Of a stretch of 64,000 bases of DNA, positions 10,641 through 22,235 are shown in pieces. Below the pieces are notes generated by a model. The model did no database searches. It worked only from the letters and a program-made list of their open reading frames with translations, and was not told the origin of the DNA. This stretch comes from Eulemur rufifrons. Lineage: Eukaryota; Chordata; Mammalia; Primates; Lemuridae. The position numbers and the translations under genes are program-made. Numbering within the stretch: position 1 is the first letter of the stretch; each line of letters begins with the position of its first letter. The stretch spans positions 51,362,501-51,426,500 of the forward strand of contig NC_090989.1 in the NCBI RefSeq assembly GCF_041146395.1. Direction: 5' to 3'.

Positions 10641-11754
10641 CATTGTAATGCACACTGCCAAGATATTGCTTGGTTGTATTTTGAAAAAGGAAGTAAGACC
10701 AGTTCTAGACATTATTCTGGTGCTAACCTTCCTCTGTGAGCAGGTACGTCCATGCTGTATTTACTAATCCCCTAAGACTGGCTTGCTGTTTTAAACTCAG
10801 AAGGTACCATTCTGAACCTTGGATTGCCTCTCTTGCACTGGTCAGGGATGCAAAACGGAAAACCATGTGGGCCTTGAGGACTGCAAATTCATTATATCCA
10901 GTGTCAACTAAGCACTGGCCCAGTTATTTTCTCCATTATTTTTTTTCCAGAATATTATGTAAGATAACTCAAACATTGTCATCAAATCCAGATTTTACCA
11001 CTTCGCTTTTGCAAAGATGACTGGACCTTTATTTCCTTGTTGTCAACTGACCACATGTTACTCTATACATGACTTCCTTTCACATACCTCTGATGATATT
11101 GTATATTTAAGAGACATCATTATCTTGTAATTTCCAATTCCAGTTATTTTTTCCCTTCAATTCTCATTCTTCCTGAATTAGGAACAATGAAAACTGTAAA
11201 TTAAGTCCCTCGACATGGAGTTTTAATTTTTCTACTTGAGTTTTTGAAACAGCATATTTTTGGTTTCCATTTAATGTTCTGGCCCCATCTTTTCTTTTCT
11301 TTTTTCTTTTTTCTTAGTGCATTCTGTACATTGGGTGTTGCTCAGGGCTCTCTTCCACCCTCTGAAGTTATCTCTGTTTGATCTTCCACAATAAACTGGC
11401 TCTGCTGCATCCCACAGTGACTTTTATGGTGACTCTCTATCTCAAACTCAAGTCCCAAATTCTTACCCCAGCCACAAATTTTTATTTTATCTGATTTCAG
11501 CATTGTTAGACTTTAGGACTCGTTTGACACTTTTCTCGCTTCTATGAGCTCAAAGACTCATATTGTTTTTTTAATAATGTTCCAAATTATCTTGCTAATC
11601 CCCCACACCTTTTTTCTACAAAAATATTCTTTTTCTCTCATTTTTTAGTTCCACTGCTAAGTATTCTGGTTTGAATTTTCATTAATACTTTTTTAAACTA
11701 TGGAAATGAATTCTACCCAAAAATAATTGATACTAAAGATGACAGAAGCTAAGT
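10641..11754. other. unique sequence with a pyrimidine-rich tract
   Basis: A ttttctttttttctttttt-like tract sits near 11291-11316. A 94-codon frame at 10736-11020 is open but shows no known domain. Nothing else was recognised. Confidence 0.35.
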
Positions 11755-11945
11755 ATCATTTAATACTTACTATGTGGTGGATATTCTTTTAGTTGATTCA
11801 ACACATTTTATCATCTAACTGTCACAATATCCCTATGAAGTAAGCATTTTATAGATGAGAACATTGTGGCACAGAAAGCTAATGAAATTTGCTGAGTATT
11901 ACAGAACTAATGCAAAATGGAACTTGAGTTCAGAATTTCAACGAA
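11755..11945 (-). repeat. MIR SINE, minus strand
   Basis: The + strand reads atttaatacttactatgtgg, ttcaacacattttatcatct, atccctatgaagtaagcatt, ttatagatgagaacattgtg and tgaaatttgctgagtattac. This is the reverse-complement MIR order (tattgagcacttactatgtg ... cctatgaggtaggtact ... ttacagatgaggaaactgag ... cagagccgggattcgaac). Old and diverged. Confidence 0.8.
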
Positions 11946-12394
11946 GGAACAACTATAGTTATAATCCCTCTATTTTCCTTCTTTCTCTCCTTTAGTCAGA
12001 ATAGTATGTTTTCAGACCATTATATGACATTCTTGGGCCTATGGGATTCTTTACAAATCCTAAAATACTAGGATTTTCACATAAATTCATATGTACTTAA
12101 CTTCTTACCTGATCCCTGATTTTCTTAATAGCCTTCTCAGCCTTTCCTTGGAATTTTGATATTGGTTATACCTCCTGGACTCTGGGTCTACCCTTAGAAA
12201 TAATTGATCTTAAAGGGAATACAATAGTTAAGGGAAATACAATTCTGAGAGGTGAATTTTTTCTCAAACATATAATCCTTGTTTGAAAACATATTACTTA
12301 AAGAGGTTATTTTTTTAATCTTGATTTCACCAGCTATTGTATTGGCCCACCCCACTGCCACACTTCCAATTTACTTTTACTCTACATTAATCTT

Positions 12395-12930
12395 CTTACA
12401 TCACCAATTTCATTATGCCATTCTGTTTTAACAAAAGTTCACCTCCCTGCCTGTTTCTTGAAAGATAAAATTCAACTGCTGGGCTATCATTCAAAACCAT
12501 CAGCCAACAATACATAAATTTACCTTTATTATTCCCCCATTAGGTACTTTCCCCTTAACCAGAGTATTCTTATAATTGCCTTGTTAATGCGCCTTTATTT
12601 ACTCTAGTCCCAATGCCTGGTAAGATCACACCTCTGTGTGTTGAAATTCTATCCATTCCTATGAGCTTGATCATGGCTTTTATGCTCCTCATCTCATAGC
12701 CAGAAATTAAGTCTTTCATTTCTCAACTCTCATTGTACTTCATATTTCTCCTATTGTATTTAGCAAGTGCTGATTTGAATTTTTGTTTTCTCTTTATGTA
12801 CTTTTCTTAATGTTCCTGGTAGACTTTAAAATACTAATATAAGAGTTCGGCATCACATACTGCTTTCTATTTTCCATATCCAACAGTGGACTGCTTATAG
12901 TAGGCGCTCAATAAATATTTATTGTTCATA
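12395..12930 (+). repeat. LINE L2 3' end, plus strand
   Basis: Blocks in L2 3' order are visible: gataaaattcaactgctggg, ttgttaatgcgcctttattt, ccaatgcctggtaagatcac, ttctccattgtatttagcaa-like text, and the clear terminus cttatagtaggcgctcaata followed by aatatttattg. The terminus is the diagnostic L2 tail. The rest is diverged. Confidence 0.75.
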
Positions 12931-13034
12931 TTATACATAACAAATGATATCATTATGATCTCAGCTTACAAGGTGCTTTGATGAAAATTCCAAACCTGCC
13001 ATCGGCATGTGTATAAAATAGCTATCAATTAAGA

Positions 13035-13250
13035 AATGCCAGAGACAACATTGGCTCTTTGTATTCTTTCTAATTTCATCCTTCAAACAACCTGACAGGG
13101 CTGCAAATACTGAAATGATTCTTATTTTATAGGTGAGACTACTGAGTTTCAAGAAGTCTTTCTCAAGATCCAGATAGTAAGCGTCAGGATCGGCTGTAAA
13201 ATTCAGTCTTGCCTGATTTGACTCCAAAGCCACATTCTGCCAGTCTTCTT
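13035..13250 (-). repeat. MIR SINE, minus strand
   Basis: The text acaacctgacagggctgcaa, ttattttataggtgagacta, ctgagtttcaagaagtcttt, gatccagatagtaagcgtca and gactccaaagccacattctg follows the reverse-complement MIR from its 3' half to its tRNA-related 5' half. A 90-codon minus frame here (12961-13233) is a chance frame in the repeat. Confidence 0.75.
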
Positions 13251-13870
13251 TTTTATATCCTTAACCGTTTTTAATAAGACTCATTGAAATGTGTCTTAGG
13301 CTAATTCTTTCCTCTGTGTTCCCACTACCACCTCCTACTTCTATACCCTCATCAATTCATATGTTGATCCCCAGACTATGTTCTTAAGCAACTTGCTTCA
13401 CCTCAAAATTTCCCTCACTGTACACTATTTTCTATTCATCTGTTGTCTGACTAATTTACCTTAAATTTTTCTCCTCTCATTATATTTTTTGCCCAGTCAA
13501 CAAGCTATAAAATAAGTTTGAATAATTTATTTAATGATCAATTTTGTCATCTTTAAGCTAGGAATGATAACATAATCTATCTCATAAAGTTGCAAGTATA
13601 AAATGGATGCTTATAAAGCATGGCTCTGTTCATGCTTTGTAAGCATTTACTACATTTTATTTATTATTTCATTTAAAACATATTTTAGAACTAAAATAGC
13701 CATGTCTAACCTCATTTTATAGAAAAAGGAAATGAGAATTGGACAAGAAATTTGCTTCAAATAAATGAGAAGTTAGGATCAGATCTAAGAGTAAATAAAC
13801 CCTGATCCATTAAACCCTGTACTAATACTTTTTTTACCATACAGAAATTATTTGATTTACCTCTCCTATT

Positions 13871-13910
13871 TCTTTCCCACTATCTGTCATCATGATGACA
13901 GTGGGAAAGA
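13871..13910. other. near-perfect hairpin with zero loop
   Basis: A perfect 18-base palindrome ctgtcatcatgatgacag (13884-13901) is flanked by tctttccca on the left (13871-13879) and tgggaaaga on the right (13902-13910), with a 4-base bulge ctat. This gives an 18-pair interrupted stem. It lies outside any repeat I recognise. It could be a small inverted duplication from template switching. Confidence 0.8.
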
Positions 13911-13984
13911 CCATGCTTCACCAAGGTCTGTTTCTTCACTGTCCACTCTAAGCAATGTACTCATTTGTACAACTTAATTTTTGC

Positions 13985-14210
13985 TTTTTCCACTTTGGAA
14001 AGCCTTCTAAACCCTTTCTAGTTATTAATGCTGTTCAACTTTCAGGTCCTGTTCAAATGACTCTTGCTTTAATATATTTTCCCAAAAGCCTTAGGTCATA
14101 ACTACTCTTCCCTGTCTGACTTTCTCTCACGTTTACTTTCTATATTATGCATTTATTATATAATTATTCCTTGTTTGTCCTAGAAATGTCTCATAGTGTG
14201 CGGTACTGAT
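13985..14210 (+). repeat. LINE L2 3' fragment, plus strand
   Basis: The words tcaggtcctgttcaaatgac, cccaaaagccttaggtcata and ctttctatattatgcattta follow the L2 3' UTR order (ctcaaatgtcacctcctcag ... gaggccttccctga ... catagcacttat). Strongly diverged. Confidence 0.5.
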
Positions 14211-15399
14211 TTTAATTTTACATAAGGAGCTGTTAACATCTCTACGTGGTTAAAGCTAAAGGATCTATAGCTACCCTGCTTTGCTGAGACTTTGTCATCA
14301 CTATCATGGCAAAACTCAGTTTATTATCCCACATGTCATTCCAGACAATTTTGGAACAGGCACATTTGTGCTTCTGGGCTTTTATACAAATGTATGAGAG
14401 AGATTTTTCAGTATTGTTTTTTGCAACTGTTGAAAAGTCAGACGTTAAGTTCAGAGTTGTCATCAACTCTACTACTAAAGCTCAATTTATTGCTTTCACT
14501 AATTTGCTACTTCTCTAGAGATTTCTGTAATGCTGAAACATGAAAATGTTTGTCCTTCAAAGTGTATTTTCCAAAGTGCCTAATATAGCTGCCAGATTTC
14601 CTAGATTTTTTCCTTTCCTGTTTCATTGTTCTGCCCCCACATTTTCTCTCTTCATTTTTTCTTTGCCAGAGACAGAAGAAGAGTTATATAGACTACTCTG
14701 AAGTTCAGGGGCAAATTCCAGCTCAAGTAGGTAAAAGAATCCCTCCTTTCTGTACACAATTCATCTCTCTGATACTTTCAACCAATACTTTCATTAAATC
14801 CCAGGGAAGTTTGCTGCTCAACTGCTTTATGCTGACCATGGGTCAGCCCAGGACTACATTGATCTTAGAAGCCAAAGGAGTATGTAACAGAAAGTCATCA
14901 CCATCGTTATTCTTTATGGTGAAATATATTCCATCTTCTATTTATAGATTCATTGTTTTAATTTATAAACTGCTGTGAGAATTTGTTTATTTATTTTCAT
15001 TTTCTGCCAATACTAGCTTTTGGAATAAGCAAGTTTCAACATTTGAATAAGAGTCTGAAATATTAGCATTGGCTTTGGGTAAGTGGTATTATGATTTTAT
15101 AATGTATTATATGATTTTTAAAAAATAAATATGAAGTACTCTTATAATCAGAAAAAAGTATTTAATCTTGATAAAAATAGACTTTTCAAAGTTACCTATT
15201 TAAAGTAGTATTTCATCATATACATTTTAAATGTATCTCAACTGTTTCTCCTTTTTCCAGTATTTTTGAAGTTATCTTTGGTACAATGTTCAATAAATTA
15301 AAATTTGGCAAAATTGCTCATCTTCATCACTTTTACTCATAGCAGGATATGAACTGGAAAATTTAAATAGAGACACTTTTATGGCTATACTGTTTTTAT
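14211..15399. other. unique AT-rich sequence, nothing recognised
   Basis: Open frames of 70-83 codons overlap at 14242-14543 on both strands, a pattern of chance frames. No repeat or RNA gene was supported. Confidence 0.4.
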
Positions 15400-16130
15400 G
15401 GTCCCAAGACACCCATTAATTGCTCCAGTGTCATCATTTCTTCACAGGAAAAGCAGTTTAATGCTCAGAAGAAAAAAGCCATTGAGTTGCCCCATGGATC
15501 TTTTTTAACCCATGGCAGAGACACACATTTTGAAATCAAGACTTTCAATTGCTTCAGATGATAGCAATTACAATTGGGTTTGGCAAGCTAGCACTCACTT
15601 CACTCTCCGTGGAAGAGACTGTAAGCCACATACTTGTATTTAATTAAAGCCAAACTAAATGCATCCCCAGCACAGTTTCCACTTATCTGGTTTCCCCTAT
15701 AATTGGATTCCCTGACAAGAGGAAAAGTGTGCTGTAAAACAAGAGTGGAAGGAGACAGTTGTCTTAATCAGTTGTAGCTAAATATCTTACTTTTCCTAAT
15801 TTTAAAAAAGCCTCTGAACATTGCTCAAGCTCCTCTTAGAACCCTGGAAGAGGCCTGAGCAAATGAATGGCTCTGGGCTTTCAGCTTCATTAGATTTACC
15901 ATGAGCCTATCGATGGGGTCACAACAGTATACAAAGTAGCTGAATAGGGCTATGTTGTATTTCCCTAGAGCTGACATTTTCAAAAAGATACAACATTAGT
16001 CTTGCCAATTTAAGGTAAATTCAGTCATAGCAAGTTTATCACTTAATATCATTTGAGCAACAATTCACTTAAACTGCCATTTTCCTAGTTAAGCTCTCCA
16101 GAAGCAATTACATAGGATCCTGGCATTAGA
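15400..16130. other. unique low-repeat block, candidate conserved non-coding element
   Basis: No transposable-element signature was seen. The block holds AT-core homeodomain-like words (gtatttaattaaagccaaac, tagcaattacaattgggttt, aagcaattacataggatcc) between more GC-balanced text (ggaagaggcctgagcaaatg). This resembles conserved enhancer elements in mammalian deserts, but the call is inference only. Confidence 0.3.
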
Positions 16131-16580
16131 GGAATATGGATCCAGAATTGTCTTCTATCCACACTAGCCTCCACTGAGGGGAACATCCCGCTTGGTTTCC
16201 ATCATCATATGTTTGCACCTATTGTTGCTGCCCACGTGTCTAAGGTTGCATGATATTCACTATCTGAACCTACTTTGGACCTACTGGCTCTCTTCAGCCA
16301 TTTCCAAGGCTCTCACAAATGCTGTAGAAACATTCCAAATATTCTTTTTCACCACAGTGAGTGGCGCTGGCAATAACATGCTGCTTGTGTGCCCACCCAC
16401 AAAGCACGTCTCTTAGTATTTGCAATTTTGTGAGATTTTTCTAGTTTTAAATAAATATTCAATTAGATATCCAACTTTTCCTTTGCTATTTATTATTCCT
16501 TTTTCCTTAAATAATCCTCTTCCCAATAACATATGCTTCAAGCCCGCTAAGCTTACCTGTGACTAGAGATACCATCATAG
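16131..16580. other. unique sequence, nothing recognised
   Basis: A 74-codon open frame at 16192-16416 (hydrophobic start, no family match) is the only frame of note. No repeat or exon could be supported. Confidence 0.35.
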
Positions 16581-16584
16581 CTTT

Positions 16585-16712
16585 TACAGATGCTTGAAAG
16601 TAAACACTATGAGAGCAAGACTTTTTGTTTTTTTCTTTTGCTCATTGCTGTATATCAAAAGCCTATACAGGATCTGAAATATAGAAAGAGCTGAATCAAT
16701 ATCTATGGAAAC
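16585..16712 (+). repeat. LINE L2 3' tail, plus strand
   Basis: The text aaacactatgagagcaagac, gctcattgctgtatatcaaa and agagctgaatcaatatctat fits the L2 terminus (gtgagctccttgagggcagg ... tgctgtatccccagcgc ... gcgctcaataaatatttg). Diverged. Confidence 0.5.
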
Positions 16713-17036
16713 AATGAAAGTCATTGTTTAAAATCTGTGTTTCTAAACTGAAGAATCCTAATGTTTTATGTGTTCTCATTCAGTAGACTTGCTTCACCCA
16801 GTTTCCTGTATTAGATTGCCCCACAAGATTTTATGATGTTTACATGGAAAAAATGTAAAAAGAAAAATTTCTTGAAAAACTCTGGTAATTTAAAAAGGCC
16901 TTATTTTCTGCAGTAGTGAAGGATTCACAAACACAAGACATCCAGAAAATAATATGGTGAAGGGGGTAGGGGTGGAAAAACCTAAGGACAAAACAAGAAA
17001 GATATTATGAGAAGTAAGAGAAAAGTAAGAAAGAAC

Positions 17037-17409
17037 AAGAGTTGTAGGGAGGCCGGGCGCGGTGGCTCACGCCTGTAATCCTAGCTCTCTGGGAGGCCGA
17101 GGTGGGCGGATCGTTTGAGCTCAGGAGTTCAAGACCAGCCTGAGCAAGAGCGAGACCCCATCTCTACTAAAAATAGAAAGAAATTATATGGACAGCTAAA
17201 AATATATATAGAAAAAATTAGCCGGGCATGGTGGTGCATGCCTGTAGTCCCAACTACTCAGGAGGCTGAGACAGGAGGATCCCTTGAGCTCAGGAGTTTG
17301 AGGTTGCTGTGAGCTAGGCTGACGCCACGGCACTCACTCTAGCCTGGGCAACAGAGTGAGACTCTGTCTCAAAAAAAAAAAAAAAAAAAAAAAAAAAGAG
17401 TTGTAGGGA
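17037..17409 (+). mobile_element. Alu SINE (strepsirrhine type) with target-site duplication
   Basis: Full-length dimeric Alu from ggccgggcgcggtggctcac at 17051 to a 27-base poly-A at 17371-17397. The A-rich centre holds the insert aatagaaagaaattatatgg plus aaatatatatagaaaaaatt, and the right arm reads gtgagctaggctgacgccac. Both are features of strepsirrhine Alus. The 14-base duplication aagagttgtaggga is perfect at 17037-17050 and 17396-17409. The intact pol III A box (ggctcacgcctgt) and B-box-like gagttcaagaccag, with low divergence, point to a recent insertion. Confidence 0.97.
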
Positions 17410-18599
17410 AAGATGGCTGAACTCAATTTTCCTTTTCACCTTAAGAGAAACTCAAAGAGAATATAAAAAAATCAGCTCTCACATTTATCCAAATAGTCAA
17501 TCTATGTTATTTCGACAGAGAGATGTTTGAAAACCATCATCCTCATCTTTAGATGATATTTACTGAGTGACAAAAGCACCCTGAGGGATAAACAGTTAAA
17601 ATGACAGGTTAGCACATTTTATACAGAGGTGAAAGGAAGCACAAACCACATGTTTCAGAACTGAAATGCTAAGTGAAGCTGTGAGGGATGAGAGACAGGG
17701 CCACAGATGTTACTTGTTGAAACTGAGCTCAATGGACCAGACTCAACAAACAATGAAAATTTAAAATTTGGGGCCACTGGTATTAACATTTTATGACTTA
17801 AGAGTTTTAAGCTTTTGAATTGTAGCTCCCATTCATCCAACTTTAAATTCAGATCACGCTTTAGAATTTTTTTTGTGTGATAGTTATAACAGACACAAAC
17901 TTATATAAATAACAAAACTGAAGGTTTAAAATTTCAAAAAGAAAACTTTTTAAAAAAAATCACTAGAGTAAATTGATTCATCCCCTCCCTCCATCCCCAG
18001 ACTCCTTGCTGTTACTCTGCACTTTAGTTTATCTCTTTCTTGGTGCTAAAAAAGTTTTGTGAATATTGCTTAAGTAAACTATCATCTCCCTTTGTGATTG
18101 TAGGAACATTCCCAGGAAGAGAACTCTCTCCCCAAGTCCCTTTGTCTCTCAAATCCCATATTTATATGCATAAATGTTATGTATCTATTTTGATGTATCT
18201 ATATGTTTAACTGCCTCTGTGAAGCTCAGTTTTTGTTTAACTTTATAATTTTTCTAAATATATGGTATCTTTCTAATGATTTATTTTGTTCCTTTGGATA
18301 GTTTATTTAACCCGTTTATGATCATCAATTACTTAAATATTTGTTTATCAAATCAACCTTAATTATACAAAAAAAAATCTAAACAGAAGCATTCTAACCA
18401 TGAGATATTGAGAATCCATAGGTTAGCTGGTTTTTGTTTCAGTAAAATGTAGCTTAATAAAATGGAGATAACACTATCTAGTACTACAAGGTCTCAAGTG
18501 TAAATTGGGTAATGACAAAGAGAATGATGTACTTGGAGTTATTCGAGAATAAAGCTGTACAACATTTGAGACATCATTAATGATGATTAAGTTAGAAAT
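17410..18599. other. AT-rich sequence, possible very old L1 debris
   Basis: Nothing could be assigned with confidence. The 17980-18360 part, with ctccatccccagactccttg and taactttataatttttctaa, has the feel of antisense L1 3' debris, but no diagnostic block was found. Confidence 0.25.
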
Positions 18600-18604
18600 A
18601 AGTG

Positions 18605-18824
18605 CTAACCTTTACTGAGTATCTGCTATATTCTCAGGACACAGTGTGCTAAATTCTTTACAGGCATCCTTATATTTAATCTTCAGAACTCAAAAACACA
18701 GGCACTATTAGTGGCCCTGTTTTACTGATAAATAATTGAAGCAGCGATAGTTTAAATAATTCGTCCAAGGACATATTGTATGTAAATTTTATATTCAGTA
18801 ATTGAACCTTGGTCAGCCTAATTT
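18605..18824 (-). repeat. MIR SINE, minus strand, truncated by Alu
   Basis: The text taacctttactgagtatctg, gctaaattctttacaggcat, tccttatatttaatcttcag, actattagtggccctgtttt, actgataaataattgaagca and gaaccttggtcagcctaatt is reverse-complement MIR. The Alu at 18841 inserted at the tRNA-related end. The Alu target duplication cagaggataatttctt belongs to the MIR edge. Confidence 0.8.
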
Positions 18825-19195
18825 CAGAGGATAATTTCTTTTTTTTTTTTTTTTTTTTTTTCGTTGAGACAGAGTCTCACTTTGTTGCCCAGGCTAGAGT
18901 GAGTGCCGTGGCATCAGCTTAGCTCACAGCAACCTCAGACTCCTCGGCTTAAGCGATCCTACTGCCTCAGCCTCCCGAGTAGCTGGGACTACAGGCATGC
19001 GCCACTATGCCCGGCTAATTTTTTCTATATAGATTTTTAGTTGTCCATATAATGTCTTTCTATTTTTAGTAGAGACGGGGTCTCGCTCAGGCTGGTCTCG
19101 AACTCCTGACCTTGAGCAATCCACCCGCCTCGGCCTCCCAGAGTGCTAGGATTACAGGCGTGAGCCACCGCGCCCGGCCCAGAGGATAATTTCTT
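18825..19195 (-). mobile_element. Alu SINE (strepsirrhine type), minus strand, with target-site duplication
   Basis: Reverse-complement full-length Alu: poly-T from 18841, gagacagagtctcactttgt, then gcctcccgagtagctgggac, the lineage-type insert tgtccatataatgtctttct, and the 5' end tgagccaccgcgcccggcc at 19179. The 16-base duplication cagaggataatttctt is perfect at 18825-18840 and 19180-19195. It belongs to the same Alu type as the + copy at 17051, in opposite orientation and about 1.4 kb away. Confidence 0.97.
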
Positions 19196-19939
19196 AAGTG
19201 CTAAACAGGTGTTTCCCAACTTGAGATATCCAAATGAATTCAATTATGTTAGCAGTTATTTTGTTATCTTAGTGTGTATTAGAAAAATATAGTACATTTA
19301 ACCCCTGAAATCACAGATGATTTTTGAGACTGAGATTATAACAGACACATAATTTTTAAAAGAGAACTAGTTTAAACATAAATATTAAATAACAGTACAA
19401 GTGATACTCACATATGGTAAAATGAGAAAGTGGTTTGTGATTGATTGAGTTTTGGGAAATTCTGCAGTGACCTATTGTGCATCTCTAACAAGTAGCATAG
19501 TTAAGTGGGTTCTATTCGTGACTGGTCGAAGGGGATTGGTGAGTTTATTTTCAGTACCTTCAACATTTCAGGAATTCTTTATTAACTCTGTGTCCTCTTT
19601 GGTTATAAAGGTACCATTCTCTATGTATTTGGAGTCTTCTCTCTCCAAATTTATCTGACCTATGTTCATTCCTTAAATGTCATGTTTCCTGGGAAACTAT
19701 CTAATAGGTTTCCTCCATAAGTTAAATTTTTTTATAATGGCAATACATTTACTACTTAAACCATAGGAGTGAATAATTATAGTTATTTTAGGCATTGTCA
19801 CAGCCAGAATGTTATTTCCAAGTAGACAGGCTGGATCCTTTTGATGTTTCTTAAATTATACCAGGTAATTGTGATTTCAAACTGGTTGTGAAGGTGACTC
19901 TTCTTTCATTACCAATAGGAGTCCCATCATTTTGAAGTA
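19196..19939. other. unique AT-rich sequence, nothing recognised
   Basis: A 68-codon frame at 19452-19658 has no domain. No repeat was supported between the Alu and the Tigger-like element. Confidence 0.4.
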
Positions 19940-21003
19940 CAGTTGACCCTTGAACAACACAAGTCCGAACTGCATGAGTCCACTTACATGTAGATTTTTA
20001 AAATAAATACATTAGGAAAATTTTTGGAGATTTGCAACAATTTGAAAAACTCTCAGATGACCCGTATAGTGTAGAATTATTGAGAAAACTCTCAAAATAT
20101 TGAAAAAAGTTATTCCACAAATGCATAAAATGTTAATATATGTAGATACCAGGCTATTTTATCATTTACTACCATAAAATATACATAAATATATTATAAA
20201 AAGGCAAAATTTATTAAAATTTATGCACACACATACTGACTGCACATGGTACCATTCATAGTGGAGTGAAATGTAAACAAAGGTAAAGATGCAGTATTAA
20301 ATCATAATCGTATCAAATTAACTGTTGTATATACTGTACTACTGTAATAATTCCATAGCCACTCCCTGTTGCTATTGCGGTGAGCTCAGGTGTTGCAAGT
20401 ATCCGCTTAAAAGGCTGTGACGCTAATCATCTCTGCATGAGCAGTTCGTCTCTCCAGTAAATTGTATATTTCAGTTAAAAAGTGAACTCACATGGTTCTC
20501 GGTATTTTGCACTGTGTTTAGTGCAGTAGTGCAAACCTTGAATAATGCCATGGGACCCATATGAAGTGCCACTAGTGATGCTGAAAGTGCTCCCAAGAAG
20601 CAAAGTCATGACGTTACCAGAAAAAAGTTGAATTGCTTGCTGTGTATAGTAGATGGAGGTTGTAGCTGTGGTTGCCCACCATTTCAGCCAGATAATTCTT
20701 CTTGTAAACAGATGGTGTGAACTTATAGTATCAATACATTTAGCACAATTCTATAAATGGATTTTCTCTTTCTTAGGATTTTCTTAACATTTTCTTTTCT
20801 CTAGCTTACTTTATCATGAGAATACAGGTATAGTACATATAACATAAAACGTGTTAATCTACTGTTTATGTTACCAACAAGTCTTCGGGTCAACAGTAGG
20901 CTATTAGCAGTTAAGTTTGGGGGAAGTCAAAAGTTATATTCAAATTTTTTACTGCTCAGAGGGTCAGCACCCTAATCCCTACATTGTTCAATGATCAACT
21001 GTA
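19938..21003. mobile_element. Tigger-like (Tc1/mariner) DNA transposon, non-autonomous, with TA duplication
   Basis: The left terminus cagttgacccttgaacaa starts at 19940. The right terminus, reverse-complemented, is cagttgatcattgaacaa ending at 21001, matching at 16 of 18 positions. TA dinucleotides flank both ends (19938-19939 and 21002-21003), as expected for this superfamily. The right part also has the remembered Tigger-type words tttctctagcttactttatc, ggtcaacagtaggctattag and gtcaaaagttatattc. At about 1.06 kb it is too short for a transposase and has no frame for one, so it is a deleted, non-autonomous copy. Confidence 0.85.
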
Positions 21004-21104
21004 TATGTTTGTTTAATGTCATGACAAAGAAAATTTTTCCACTTAATTAGGATATTGTTTCATGACAATGTCATTCAATTATTTAATTTTAAACCTTGTC
21101 TACA

Positions 21105-21530
21105 AGTGTGAAGATTTATTGAGCATCAATTTGTGCTCCAGTCACTATTTTAGGCACTGAGGATACAAAGAATACAGGCATAGTCCTTACTCTCAGATAT
21201 TTTATTGAGAGAGAGAGAGAGTGTTCTGGGATGAGATGGAGTGGGAATAGCAACCAGGACTAGGGGAGAGACAAATAAATAAGTGATTATGTTGTAACAC
21301 AATAAGTTCTATGGTAGCATTCCTAGAGCATCTCTTGTACAGGGAAGCAGCGTTATTTTACCCAGGCCAAGGATGCTTAGGGAAGGGTTCCTGGAGAAGA
21401 CATACTCTGAGCTGAGTCTTAAAGAAGTAAAGGTTAGCTAAACAAACAAACAAACAAACAAACAAAAGAGCATTCAGGGCAGAAGAAACAGAGTGGGCAA
21501 AGTCATAGAAGACAAAGAAAACTTGTCACC
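21105..21530 (-). repeat. LINE L2 3' region, minus strand
   Basis: The + text tttattgagcatcaatttgt, ttaggcactgaggatacaaa, gagagacaaataaataagtg, aatgggttcctggagaagac-like text and ctgagctgagtcttaaagaa is the reverse complement of the L2 3' UTR. It contains short GA (about 21207-21222) and AAAC microsatellites. Confidence 0.7.
21440..21466 (+). repeat. (AAAC)n microsatellite
   Basis: About six tandem aaac units are directly readable within the L2 remnant, ending aaaagagc. Confidence 0.95.
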
Positions 21531-21844
21531 CTTGGAGAAGAGCAAATAAGTCATTATGTTAAAAATTATCTTGAGCTGGGATTTAAACTTGCTCACTTCC
21601 CTCTGTGCTATGTGATGCTGCTTGCTCCTTTCAGTTTACAACCTCAGAGTGTAGACATGTAATCAGAAAAGGCACCCCTTGACATGGAAGCTAATAATCC
21701 TTAATATAAAACTGATGAAACCAACTAGTACATTTAGTTAATGACTCACTATTTAAAATCCCCAAATCCCTCAGAAAGATGTTAATTGAAAATGTAATGA
21801 ATGTAGCATATGGTAAAATCCACATGAATTTAATTATTTGTTCC

Positions 21845-21930
21845 TATGTTCAGCAAATATTTATTAAGGACCTACTATGTGTTAGGAATTGTGCTGGTGC
21901 AGAAATGCAATTATGAGCAAGCTATGCCCT
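21845..21930 (-). repeat. LINE L2 tail, minus strand
   Basis: The + text tcagcaaatatttattaagg, acctactatgtgttaggaat and gtgctggtgcagaaatgcaa is the reverse complement of the L2 terminus. Confidence 0.65.
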
Positions 21931-22235
21931 GTGAATCTGAACACATGACAATTGCATGACAAGGATGATCTGCCTTGAGTCTAAAACACAAAAGACAAAT
22001 AGCAAAAATTGTTCAGGGTAACCTTAGCCTTATGTATAGGAATGGGTTGCCTGGAGGTGCCCTAGTCTGCTCACGAGGTCTGTCCCTGTGGTTAAGGTGG
22101 GCACGTATCCCTCTTGATTAAGAATATTTTGTAAAATCACCCAGTATCTTTATTTTGACCTGTTGCTCATTAAAAAACTTTCTGACAATAATTTTGGTTT
22201 TCCATCTAGGAATTAGATGTATTCACAAGACAAGC

